Source of the DNA: Meloidogyne chitwoodi
Lineage: Eukaryota > Nematoda > Chromadorea > Rhabditida > Meloidogynidae
Direction of reading: 5' to 3'
DNA length: 64,000 nt
NCBI GenBank assembly: GCA_015183035.1
Contig: JACZZP010000007.1
Location: 1,550,001 to 1,614,000, forward strand
Of the stretch, positions 29,311 to 39,940 are shown piece by piece (position 1 is the stretch's first letter; each line of letters opens with the position of its first letter). A program made the position numbers and the translations under genes. Under the pieces are notes generated by a model. The model was not told the origin of the DNA. It searched no databases and saw only the letters and a list, made by a program, of their open reading frames with translations.

Positions 29311-30699
29311 GATTAAAAAAATTCAAAAAAACCACCTACTTTTCTCTTATAGGCGGAATTAAGGTAATTTAAAATAATAATAAAAAATAAAAATTAATAA
29401 TTTTTCATATTTAAATAAATTTACTCTCATTTTAAAAAAGCCATCTGTTCATTTCTCTCCAATTTATTTATTTTCCAAAATAAAATAGAGCCATCTGTTC
29501 GAAAAGAAAAAAGTATTAAATTATAATTGTTATTTTGGTCATTTTACTTGACCAACCACTATATACTATTTCTCTTATTCGTTCATAGTGCTTTTAAATT
29601 GTTTTTTCCCTCTTAAGAGAAGGAAATAAAATCTTTATTTAAGGAAAAGCAAAATGATGAATAAAAATAGCCATTTTATTTTTCCAATTTATTAATTTAT
29701 TCTTCAAAAATAAAATAAATTATTTTTTTTTATCTAAAAAAATTTAATTTATAATTTTATTTAATTAAATTTAAAAAAAATATTTAATTTTAAAAATTAA
29801 TTAATTAATAGTATTTTTTTAAATAATTTGCCAGCAGAACAATATTTTTAAAATATTTTTTAATTATATATTTTTTATTTTAGAATCTTCTTTCTCATCT
29901 TTTTCTGTATTTTTAATTAAAGTAAGTTTTTTCTTTTTTAAAAAAAAAAAGTTTAAAAAAGATTTTAAAGATTAATAGAAAATAAAATTAAATTTGCGGA
30001 ACCGAAGTTCCTTCCCAAAAATTTTGTCACACAAATTAAGGTGACTTCCATTTCTTGCGCCGATCTTTTCTGCGCAAGACTGCCTTGTTTCTCACTTTAT
30101 AATTTCTCTCGTTTGTCCAAATAGTTCGTAGAATATCAAAAAAATTCCAGAACGGTATTGAAACGAGAATTTTCATGAAGAGTAGTAATAAATGTTTGAG
30201 TGTTGTTATATTTATATTGAGTGGACATGGTCAAGGCAAATTATTTATTTATTTTTAATTTATAACTTTTAGATAGTTAATAAAATTTGAATTTATTTAT
30301 AATTTTCTGACTAATAATTATTAAAATTATATTTTTTATTTCTTTAACATCTAATCTTCTATACTATTTTTTCTCCAACATTATTCAAAATTTTCCTCAC
30401 TTCTAATTAAGGATGATTAGAGTCAAAAATTAAATAAATTCAAATTTTGTTAATATAAATGTAATTAAATTTTTTTAAATTAAATTTTAGGTTAATTTTC
30501 TACTCATTATTCTATCTATTTTCTTCATTTTATTTAAGTAAGTAATTTATTTTATTTAAAATTCTGTTGGCAAAATTATTTGTAAAAAAAATATTTAATT
30601 AATTTTAAGAATAATTATTTTTTAAAATTTATATATTTTTTATTTTTGATCATCTCTTTTAATTAAACAAATAAAATCTAATTATATAATTGAGAATGT

Positions 30700-31100
30700 T
30701 TGTCTGTTTGTTTGTCCGGTTTTTATAGACATGATTGGGGAAGTGAAAATGAGGGGTTTTTATAGTAGGGTTTGCAACTTGAAATAAGGTTTAAGTTTGA
30801 ACTTAAAAAATATCTGAGTCGAATGGTACCACCCCCATGATGCAAAAATATCGATGAACCAAGATACAGGTCCTTGAAAATCGAAAAAACGATAGTGGGA
30901 GTAATCTGATTTTTGGAGTTGAAAATTCAAATATACATATATAATATATCATTCGAAAGCGTTTATCGACCTAGGTTGAATGACATCAAAATTATCACGA
31001 TTGGTCGATTTTAAACAAAGTTATGAACAATTAAGAAAAATAAAAACACGAAAAATCAAGTACTTGATGAAAAATCATAGATAAAATTAAGCGATAGTCA
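30700..31100. repeat. Dispersed repeat with GGTACCACC core
   Basis: The 30-bp stretch starting CTGAGTCGAATGGTACCACC (30815-30844) matches 26 of 30 positions in the loop-proximal part of the inverted repeat at 32804-32996. CTGAGTCGAATG also recurs at about 31474. The surrounding non-coding text (for example GTTATGAACAATTAAG) has the look of a degraded dispersed repeat. Borders are approximate. Confidence 0.5.
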
Positions 31101-32136
31101 AAATCTGATATCAGATTCGTGATCAGCGCATGCACATTGGTTTGGCTCAGCACATAGAAAAATTTGTGTAGTCTCTCGTTGTTCTTTCTCTCTATAATTT
31201 ACTCGTCGTTTTAAGCATTACTCTCGTTTTTCATTTTACCCAGAAATGAGGTTATCCACTTTAAAATCCAATATCTCGACTTTTAGTTAATAGATTTTAA
31301 TTTTGTCTAACAATTTCATAGATTATAGTTTTAAGAATGTTTTAAGCAAAAAATTAGAAAAATTTTGCCAATTTTGAAAAAAAATTGCCCAACATTTGGA
31401 GATGCCTAGAAAAACAACATTTGAGGGGTTTTATCGTGAAAGAATCAAAGAAGGGCATGAAGAGAAAGCAGCGCTGAGTCGAATGAAACAAAAATTAAAA
31501 TGATTAGACAAATTTGAAGAGAGTTATGGCCATAAATAGATAAATTTTTACCAATTTTCAAAAATTCATAACTCAGCCATTTAAGTTTGTACGCAGTTCA
31601 AACATTGTAGAATTGTAGTAAGGATAATAGTGCTACAACTATACAAAATTTGAAAAAATTTGAAGAAGAATTTCTCATATTATAAGCTCCTAATAATTTC
31701 CTTATAGAGGAGAGAAATTTCTCTCATTGACCATTTTGTCTTTTTCCTACTCTCTGACCCTTTTGCAACTTCCCACACTGCTTACCATTTCTCCTTCTCT
31801 CTTCTTTTATTTCCAACATCTCACCGTTGCCTAACCTACCAGATATGACGGCTAACGCATACCTATTTTTCCTCTGATGCTATGACACTTTTTCAACGGG
31901 GCCGAACCACAGTGCGCATGTGATTACCCATTAGTACCAATTTTTATTGAAAAGTAAAAAAATTTTGTCGGGACCCCAATTCCAGACATTGCCGGAGAGA
32001 CAAAAAGCTACAAAGGCACTTTTGCGCCAGGATTGTTGCAGACTCTTTTTCTTTACTTCCTTGACTTTTGCATGGAGGAAAGAAAAATTTAATAAAAGAA
32101 AAATTTATTCATATTTTAATTTGCCTTTGTGTAAGT

Positions 32137-32210
32137 GCGCTTGTGGTTGAGTGGTTGTGGTGTAGCCTACTTCATAAAGAAATGGGTCCGATTCCTATTG
32201 ATGGATAAAG
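32137..32210 (+). mobile_element. tRNA-derived SINE-like head (plus strand)
   Basis: A-box TGGTTGAGTGG (32144-32154) and B-box GGTCCGATTCC (32185-32195), which differs from the consensus at one fixed position, lie at tRNA-like spacing. There is no matching acceptor stem. It is in opposite orientation to the similar element near 28921-28985, with a different sequence between the boxes. Confidence 0.45.
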
Positions 32211-32454
32211 AATTTTTGTACATTAATTACTGTTGGACTTTATTTTTCGTTCGTTTTGCAATTTTTTAAATAAATTAAAAGTCCTAAATTTTCGCCTGCG
32301 GCGCAAAAAATTGAATTTTTGGCAATTAAGTCTAATAAATATGCAAAATTTTCGCATTCGGCACTAAAACTACCCAAATTTATGTAAATCTACCCGACCC
32401 GACACTTGAGCTAAACCCGGAGCAACCCTGGTACATAAAAAAATTTTTAATAAA

Positions 32455-32613
32455 AAATCCCGCAATCCCGCGCTGGATCCCGCATTAAAAAAATGCGGGA
32501 TTTTGCGGATGCGGGATTTTTGCTGAATTAGTCCCGCAAAACCCGTCCCGCATCAAAATTAAAAAAAAAATCCCGCATGCGGGATCCCGCAAATGCGATT
32601 TTGCCGGTCTCTA
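32455..32613. repeat. ATCCCGCA-word island ending TCTCTA
   Basis: GC-richer block in which ATCCCGCA and its complement TGCGGGAT occur about nine times in both orientations. It finishes with CCGGTCTCTA at 32604-32613, like the right end of the 25692 island. The left border is unclear because related words (CTACCCGACCCGAC, about 32389) continue upstream. Confidence 0.6.
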
Positions 32614-32723
32614 ATATCAAATGCTTTGAGACTCAAATGAATTTAAATTTCATTTTAATTTTTGGACAAAATGCCTTTATACAAATGGTCATTTGACAGA
32701 ATTGACGAATTGTTTTATGTATC

Positions 32724-32816
32724 GGGTGGTTCACTTACAAATTTGATTTAATTATTTACTATTATCTTATTATTTTAGATCTATTAAAAACCGGGAAATA
32801 GTTTAGTGAATCACCC
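32724..32816. repeat. MITE-like unit with GGGTGRTTCACT ends
   Basis: GGGTGGTTCACT at 32724-32735 and AGTGAATCACCC at 32805-32816 are inverted with one mismatch. The same word recurs at 32984-32995 as GGGTGATTCACT. The 93-bp unit therefore shares its right end with the outer end of the large inverted repeat that follows. Confidence 0.5.
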
Positions 32817-32996
32817 ACTTAAAAACCAATAATTGGATATACCATTCGACGTAGCTCGACGAGCTGAGTTAAATGGTACCACTCCCATGTTGCGGAAATT
32901 CCTATGAGCGGAGATACGTGGTACCATTTAACTCAACTCGTCGAGCTACGTCGAATGGTATATCCAATTATTGGTTTTTGAGTGGGTGATTCACTA
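32804..32996. repeat. 193-bp near-perfect inverted repeat (79-bp arms)
   Basis: Arms 32804-32882 and 32918-32996 are reverse complements with only 2 differences in 79 positions. They enclose a 35-base loop. A transcript would form a long, almost perfect double-stranded hairpin. Arm ends carry the AGTGAATCACCC word. The inner part matches the dispersed repeat core at 30815. The right arm ends 50 bases before the SCO1 start codon, so the element lies in the SCO1 promoter or 5' UTR. Confidence 0.9.
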
Positions 32997-33046
32997 CACT
33001 ACACCCAAAAACCGTAAATATATTATAAATTGTTTAAGAATATTTG

Positions 33047-34376
33047 ATGTCTTCCTTTTTATGCTACCATCCTAGTATTTCATCATCTACAAACTTTATT
33101 TTGAAAAATGTAAAACCAATAACTCTTAAAATATTTCTAATTAATCGACCTTTATGTATTTCCTGTAAAAATTTGGCTAATAAAGATGGAAGAACACTTG
33201 AAGATGATATCAAAATTGATCTGAAAGAAATTAGTAAAAAAGTAGCCAAAGAGTTTGAACATGCCAAAGAAGGAAAAGAAACAGAATTAGACAAAAATTT
33301 TATGAATTTTAGTATGAAGATGACTGTAAATTTTGTTTAGAAGAAAATAGAACTATTTTTCTTTTTAGAAACAAGAATATGATGGCCCATTTACTTTGAT
33401 TTTTACTTGGAAGTATGTTGGAATAATTTTTACGTTTCTTGGATCTTTGCTTGTTATTTTATATATTATTTGGCAACAGGTATATTTTTAAATATTTTTT
33501 AGAATTTTTATCTTTCAGAAAATTAGTGAGCGGGAACGAAGCCGCAAAATGATGATTGGACGAGCGCGAATTGGAGGCGAATGGGAATTAACTAATATGG
33601 AAGGAAAGCTTGAGGGTAGCAAGGATTTACTTGGAAAGTGGCTGCTTATTTATTTTGGCTTTACTAATTGCCCTGACAGTTTATTTTATTTTACTACTGA
33701 CTTTAATTTTTTTAAAGTTTGTCCTGTTGAGATAGAAAAGCTTGTCGACGTTATTGATATTCTCGATAGAGAAAACTCAAAAGTTGATATCCTTCCAGTT
33801 TTTATTTCTGTTGATCCAGAACGTGATACAATTGAACGTGTCCGTCGTTATTGTGCTGAATTTTCACCAAAAATTCGCGGTTATACAGGAACAAAAGAAC
33901 AAGTTTATTTTTATCAATTTTTTAAAGTTTAATGTTTTATATTTTTATTATCTTTCTACCATATTTTAATAATTTGAAATTTTCAGGTTAATAAAGTAGC
34001 GAAGGCTTTTCGCATTTATCATAGTGAAGGCCCTCACACTAAAGGTGTCAAGAAAACAGACCCAGACGATTACATTGTAGATCACACTGTTATTAGGTAA
34101 TGATTTTTAATTTAGGATTTAAAAGTTTCTTGCAATTTTAGTTATCTTATCGACCCTGACGGCCAATTCCACGATTATTATGGCCAAAATAGACGTGCTC
34201 GTGAGATTGCACAAGTTATCAGAATGAAAGCTCTTCAATGGGATATGAACCATGGGAAATCCCAATCCTGGATTGCTAAGCTAACTTCACCGTTTTCTTC
34301 CGATACAAAGCAGATTGATAAGACGTCGACAAATTTAGAAAATACAAAACAAAGTAGCGATGTTGCTGTCGCCTAG
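33047..34376 (+). CDS. sco-1: SCO1-type copper chaperone for cytochrome c oxidase
   Basis: Mitochondrial inner-membrane protein that delivers copper to the CuA site of COX2. I use the ATG at 33047. The N-terminus is basic and Ser-rich, as for a mitochondrial import signal. One membrane helix follows (TFLGSLLVILYIIW, about 33430). The thioredoxin-like domain contains WLLIYFGFTNCPD, then an intron inside the copper motif, restoring CPDIC-PVEIEK (C-x3-C, about 33670 and 33722). Further on are VFISVDPERDT (about 33800) and the copper-ligand histidine in DHTVISYLIDPDG (about 34080-34160). All metal ligands are present, and TAG is at 34374-34376. It starts 50 bases after a long inverted repeat and is followed 177 bases later by TFIIF-alpha on the same strand. 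Confidence 0.95.
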
Positions 34377-34553
34377 ATTTATTTTTTGTTGATTTTATTT
34401 TTTTATATAAATTATGCAATTTTATTTGTTTTCTAATTTAATTTATCATAAGTTTTAATATATTGATATTTTATTTTTTCATTATATAATTATATTTATA
34501 TTATTAACTGAATTTTTATTATTTTTTATTAGGTTGATCTTTTATTTTACTAA
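34377..34553 (+). promoter_or_regulatory. Intercistronic region with candidate trans-splice acceptor
   Basis: Only 177 bp separate the SCO1 stop from the TFIIF-alpha start. TTTTTTATTAG (34522-34532) is a good 3' splice acceptor 21 bases before the ATG with no upstream exon to serve. This is the expected layout for a downstream operon gene that receives a spliced leader. Inference from layout only. Confidence 0.45.
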
Positions 34554-36867
34554 ATGTCTTCTAAAACATCAACGTCATCAAATGCTCACAATCAACAAAA
34601 AAAGGAATTTCAAGTACGAATACCAAAGTAATTATTTTTTTCAAGTATTATAAAATAATTTTAAAAAGAACCACAAATAAGAGATTAACAATCTTGAAGT
34701 TTAATGAAAGTTTGAATGTAAGGCCTCAACGCTGGACATTGGAAACACTAAGAATGGAAAGAGAAGATAATAGACGAGCTGGCGTTAGTTTCTTTAGATT
34801 TGATTTTAACTGATTTATATTTTTAGTTAACAACTGCTGGTGGATTCGTACAAGATTTTGGGGAAGGTAGTGAATATGGAAAAGCTGCCCGTGAAGAGGC
34901 ACGGCTTAAAAAATTTGGGAGACAAGCTCGCAAATATGAGCATGACAAGCAGCCTTGGCGCTTAACTATTGAGCAACAAGTCACTGGAGATGCAGAATCA
35001 GGAACATCAAAATCGACAAAAATACGAAAATTTAGATCTATGCGAGAAGCTGGCGCAAGTGAACATGCTGACTATTGGGTTTTCTACAAGGTTTACTGAT
35101 TAATAAAATATATTTGAATTTGTTTTATAGTCGGGTAACGATTTGGAAGCGCACAAGGTTGATGAATGGTATCAATTTTTACCGGCAGTAACATATAAAT
35201 ATTTGGATGCCGAACAAGCAGAAGAACGATTCAAGGAACGTGATAAAGTTCTAAATCAATTTGCGTTAAAAGCTCAAATAAAAAAACAACTGGCTGAACA
35301 AGAAGATCAATTACAGCAGCAACAGCGCCAGAAAATTGGTGATACGATGAAACGGACTGGGGCATTGGTAAAAGATAATATTTTAGCAAGTCAAGATTCT
35401 GGTTTAGACCCTTCCAATTTTTACATGTAGTAATAACATTTTGTTTTGAAAAAGTTTTAACTAAAATTGCTTAATTTCTATAAATATTTAAGAAAATCAA
35501 AGATGAGGTTAGCTCTGATGAAGATGGAGAGGGTGATGATGAGGGTGAACAAAATGAGAAATCCAAAAATGGAAAGAAGAAAAAGGATGGTAAGAAGGGC
35601 AAAAAAGCTAAATCTGAAAAGGATGAAAAGAAAACTAAAAAGCAGCGTGTTAAGGCTGCCGATGAAATTGCAGGTTGATAATTAGTTTTTTGTTTATATT
35701 TTCCCAGGTTTTCAGATTATGAATCCTCTGACGGACAAGATGAAGGTCGCGAATATGACTATATGTCAGATTCTGGAAGTGATTCTGAGTAAGTTTTGTT
35801 TTTTATTTTATGATTAAATTTTTTATATAGTATTTTGTAAAAGTATATAACTTTCTTTTAGGAGAGAGCAATTGAATGTAGATCAGAAAATGGATGATGA
35901 TTTGGTCGGAGTAGCTGATGAACAAGGACTAAAACATGATCTTGATTCCGATGAAGATGATGACGATTTTGGCGATGATGAAGATGATGAGAATGAAGAT
36001 GAAGAAGAGAAAAATGAACAAGAGGAAATAAAAAAGAATGGAGTAAAGGAACAAAATAGCGAAACGGGTTTGTTTTTGAGTTGCATTATTAGTGTTTCTT
36101 TAAATTTTTAGTTGAGTCGCGTTCTAGGGCTGTCAAAAATGTTGACAAAATGATGGAACAAAATAGTGGTACCAAAATTAGAGCAGATATTGACGCAGCT
36201 GATGGTTAGTTTTTGTCAATTAATTAATTTACTTTATTTTTGAAATAGATTCGGATGATTCCGATTTTGATGAAGATCCTGACAGTTCAAAAGTTAATTC
36301 TGTACTTTTTATGCAAGATAAAGTTTGATTTTTTTTATATATTGTTTGATTTTTTACATTATTTTAGCGTAAATTGAATCCTCCTGTTTCGTCGTCACAG
36401 CAAAGAAAACGACAGGAACCCGGTGGATCTTCAGAATCACAGCCTTCCTCATCAATTTCTGAACAACCAGAGACTAAACGTGCCAGAATTACTGTGTATT
36501 TCTTTTTAACTTTATTTTTCTTTTAATTTTTATTTAAAGTGATGAACCTGAATTCGAAGCGATTAGTGAATCGTTTATCCGTAAATTGCTTGAGAAGAGA
36601 CCACATAGCACAAAACAGGTATTTTATTTTTCCTTTTACTTAATAAGTGAGAATTTAATTTTTAAAAATTTTCAGCTTTTGACGAAAGTTAATCAGCGTT
36701 TTCAACAGCAAAATAAACAAAATGACATTCAAACACTACCAGTTAAAGACAAAAAAATTGTAGCTCAATTAGCAGAAATTTTGAAAAAGATTGAGCCATA
36801 TCAATTTCGTAAAAAGAATGAAGCTGGTAAAGATGTTTTATATTTTTCAATGAACCGAACAGCATAA
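34554..36867 (+). CDS. GTF2F1: TFIIF alpha subunit (RAP74/GTF2F1)
   Basis: General transcription factor subunit that, with TFIIF-beta, brings RNA polymerase II to promoters. ATG is 34554-34556. The N-terminal dimerisation domain includes LTILKFNESLNV, GFVQDFGEGSEYGK and HADYWVFYK (34680-35090). Then come DEWYQFLPAVTYKYLDAEQAEE (35160-35220) and a coiled, Gln-rich stretch. The middle is highly charged, with Lys-rich (35500-35670) and Asp/Glu-rich (35870-36050) parts and YDYMSDSGSDSE (about 35755). The C-terminal winged helix has ISESFIRKLLEKRPHSTKQ and AEILKKIEPYQFRKK, ending at 36867. The joint between about 35370 and 35494 is uncertain: the open frame runs to a stop at 35428, but the next exon only fits in phase from an internal GT at about 35370 or with a non-canonical site. 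Confidence 0.93.
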
Positions 36868-37305
36868 TTAGGGAATAATAGACATATATAAAGGTTTGCG
36901 ATATTAATTTTTTAATATATTATAAATGTGTTATTTTGTATTGTTTTTATAAAGTTTGTTAATATATGAAAATTTTGTAAAAAAATCTGAGGAATAAAGT
37001 TTTAATATTGTTTTACAATTTTGTAGAATTTCTTTCAAACAAATTTAATTTTTTTATAATTTTTAAATGTTTTAAAATGTGCAAAGTTTTATTATTATTT
37101 TTAACAGGTTTTTATATTTTTTTTAAATATAAAAGCATAATCTTTTGTTTAATCCCTTTGTAAGCATTTAATCCAAAACAAGAAGTAAAATGTGTAAAGA
37201 CAAATTCTTTGTAAATAAAAATATTTAAGCGACTGTCTGTGAAAGGGGGATTTCTCACTTTTTTTATTTTTGTTTTGTACCTTTCGCATTCATCTCTCGC
37301 AGCTG

Positions 37306-37314
37306 TGGGTGGTC
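37306..37314 (-). promoter_or_regulatory. GLI/TRA-1 site 1
   Basis: TGGGTGGTC, the exact complement of the GLI consensus GACCACCCA, 2.6 kb upstream of the GLI-type gene. It is followed by CTTTTC, the same flank as site 2. Confidence 0.6.
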
Positions 37315-37896
37315 CTTTTCTCTCTTGCATTCTTCTCAATTTTTTAAACAATAACATAACAACATGTGTGGTGTTTGTGCTTTGATGGTGGTAGTGGTCT
37401 TTTTTCAGTAGTAAAAAGGTGTGAATTTTTACACAGACTAGTTTTGATTATTATTGGATCAGTTTTATAAATTATTTTATATTAAAATAAATAAGGAATT
37501 ATTGGTCATATACTGGGACACAGAGTTAAAAACTATTTAAAATAAAAAAGTCTGGATATTCTTCTTTAACTGTAAAAAGGCTTTTAAATTGACTTTCTTT
37601 TTCATCATTAATATCTATTTTAATAACTCTTTTTTTGAAGAAAAAGATTTGTTCACTCAAAAAATTTTTAAAACTTTTTTCTCATACATTCAAAAATTAA
37701 AAAAAAAGTCAGAGAATGGCACAGAGGACCACACACAAATATAAATATCCTTTTCTTCCAACCCATTAATTCGAGTCCATGCATTCACACTTTCATTTCT
37801 TCCTCTTCATTCATTCCTCTCCATTTTTTTACAATTTACTCTGTCCAGTTATATATTTGACTGTCCATCTGTCGTTTTGTCTATATTTTATTTATA

Positions 37897-37905
37897 TGGG
37901 TGGTC
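37897..37905 (-). promoter_or_regulatory. GLI/TRA-1 site 2
   Basis: TGGGTGGTC, exact match, with the same downstream flank CTTTTCC as site 1. The shared flank suggests either a longer binding requirement or common origin. Confidence 0.6.
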
Positions 37906-38493
37906 CTTTTCCTATTTATTTTTTTACAACATCCACTAGTCCAACAGGCCACATATGTATATTTTTTTCTTAAATGATTGGAAAAAATCGTACTATAAAC
38001 AACTTTTTTTATCTTTTGCCCACATATTTCGTGTGTGGCCTTTGCCTGGATTAAGACGAAAAAATATGTAAAAAGGGGAGTCGTTGCCCTCTTAGAGACG
38101 TGAACCAGAAAGAGAAAAAAGCGTGTTTTGCCTTTCCTTTTAGTTTCCGTTCCCGCCCTATTCTTAGATTTACTAATCTGTATATAAAAGTGCAGAAACT
38201 TTCACATTTATAGAAAAGAGAGGAACGGGGGAAAAGGTGAGAAACTGTTTGCGTCCCTTCCCTTTATAAATGAGGTATTAAAGTGTGGACATAACTTTTT
38301 GTGTTTTTCGTTCTTTCTTGTTCATTTTTTCTCGTAATCTCGCATTCTCTAATTTTTACTTGTTTTCTCATCTGTTTTTTCTTCTATTTTCATGCATTCC
38401 TACCTTTGTAATCCCGCCCCTTCCCGCACTTGCACTTTTCTTCCAATGACTAATAAAAACAACGAATGGCGTGATAGTGTAAAAGAGAGGAAG

Positions 38494-38513
38494 GACCACC
38501 CAAGCGGGTGGTA
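38494..38513 (+). promoter_or_regulatory. GLI/TRA-1 site 3 with inverted partner
   Basis: GACCACCCA at 38494-38502 is exact. It is followed by CGGGTGGTA at 38505-38513, so ACCACCC and GGGTGGT form a 7-bp inverted pair around AAGC. This would suit two GLI-type proteins bound head to head, or a DNA hairpin. Confidence 0.6.
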
Positions 38514-39426
38514 GCATTAACACGCGTCCCTCATTTAATTCAGCCTCCAGTCATAGAATTGAAAAACAACATTGTTATATAAGAATTTAATAATAAAGAC
38601 CTTTATTTTTATATTTACGTCCTTTTATGTCAGTGAACAATAAAAGTAGAAAAGATTAAATAAAATAAATTCTTTTAAAACAATTTGTAGCTTCTCCAGA
38701 GTGTTAAATAAATAAAAAGAAGAAAAGTGTTAAGTTGGACTCTATTAATTCCTCTACAAAATATAAAATAAATAAAATAAACCTGCGCATTTGTTTTTTT
38801 TAATTCTCTTTATAAATAGCTTTTGTAGTTTCTCAGTTCTTTATTCTTTCATTAAAAAAATTTTTTATTTTATTTTTTTATTTTAAAGACTAAAATAATT
38901 AAATTATTTTAATTAATTTGAAATTTTTTTTAAAATTTATAAATAAAATTTTCTATATTTTTTTTTTTGATTTTAAATTTTATTTTTAAAAATAATTTTT
39001 ATTCCACTCCTCTAGTCTAGTCATAATAATTATAAGGGTTGTCATGTGAATAAGAACATTTTTTGTAAAGAAGATTATTTTTTGATTTTTTTCACTTGGA
39101 TTTTTCAGCCAAACAAAAATTTTTTTTAGATTTTTTTAAATTTTCTGATGGAATTTTTTCGTCAATTAAATATTTTCTTTTTATAAAATATTTAAGAGAA
39201 TCAAATTATTTAAAATAACCCTGAGGAGAAGATTAAGAGTTAAAAATAGAGAAATTAAATTAATAAAAAATATAAACTTGTAATTGTTAATAAATTAATA
39301 AAAAAACTTTGAATTAATATAATCTTTTTACTTTTAAAACTATTTTATTTTTTTTACCAATTTGCCATCAAAACACCCTCATTATTATTTTTTTCTTTAC
39401 CAAAAAGAATAAAAAATGGCAGAAAA

Positions 39427-39435
39427 GACCACCCA
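39427..39435 (+). promoter_or_regulatory. GLI/TRA-1 site 4
   Basis: GACCACCCA, exact match, about 505 bp upstream of the start codon of the GLI-type gene, in an otherwise A/T-rich stretch. Confidence 0.6.
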
Positions 39436-39940
39436 AGTATTTAGATGGCCTTTTTATTATTTCTTTTTTTCCTATTATTTATTTCAACTCTTTTTAATCT
39501 CTTTCTATAAAAAAAAAACTCCCAACAATTGTGTTCTGTGTTTTTAAATAATTGGCAAAAACAACAAAATTAATTAATTACGTCATATTTTTATAAATAA
39601 TAAAAATATATTTTTTTTTTAAATAAATTTATAATTAAAAAAAAAACTTTTAAAAACAAACAAATGCTTAGTTAGTGTGTTTTTTAATAAATTAAAAAAA
39701 AAGAAAGAAGAAGGAAAAAGTTGTTTTGTTAATATTTTTGTTTGTTTTTTTAAAAAAAAAAAAAATAAAAGTACAGAAAACAGGTGTGTTTTTTTAAAAT
39801 TATTATTGTACTTTTAATAAATTTTATTATAAAAATTTAAATATATTTTAATTTAATTGTTTTATTTAAATTTTATAAAAATTTTAGTAAATTTGTTTGG
39901 TATGAAAATAATTGTAAAAAATTAATTTATTTAAAAATAA

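Larger units (their letters stand above)
28320..33046. other. Repeat-rich gene desert between phospholipase and SCO1
   Basis: 4.7 kb without a supported gene. It carries several repeats listed separately: a 3' hairpin, an 11-bp tandem array, two tRNA-derived SINE-like heads, a 33-nt hairpin, a dispersed-repeat core, a GC-word island, and a long inverted repeat just before SCO1. The stretch 29400-30680 is mostly featureless A/T DNA. The stretch 31100-31940 is moderately complex but shows no reading frame with coding character. Confidence 0.65.
36868..39940. promoter_or_regulatory. 3-kb control region upstream of the GLI-type gene
   Basis: No coding sequence is supported. The first 250 bp is the TFIIF-alpha 3' flank. 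From about 37250 to 38560 the sequence is less A/T-rich than other spacers and has four exact GLI/TRA-1 sites within 37306-39435. The last 1 kb before the ATG is A/T-rich with poly-T and poly-A runs. The size and composition suggest an extended regulatory region for the downstream zinc-finger gene. Confidence 0.6.

Noticed and set aside
31947..32150. Plus-strand open frame in the gene desert
   Set aside because: No domain, start context or splice structure; it runs into the SINE-like head.
33044..33046. TTG just before the SCO1 ATG as a start
   Set aside because: Non-ATG initiation is not needed; ATG at 33047 is in frame and gives a normal import-type N-terminus.
35883..36086. Minus-strand Ser-rich open frame
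   Set aside because: It is the antisense shadow of the acidic Asp/Glu stretch of TFIIF-alpha.
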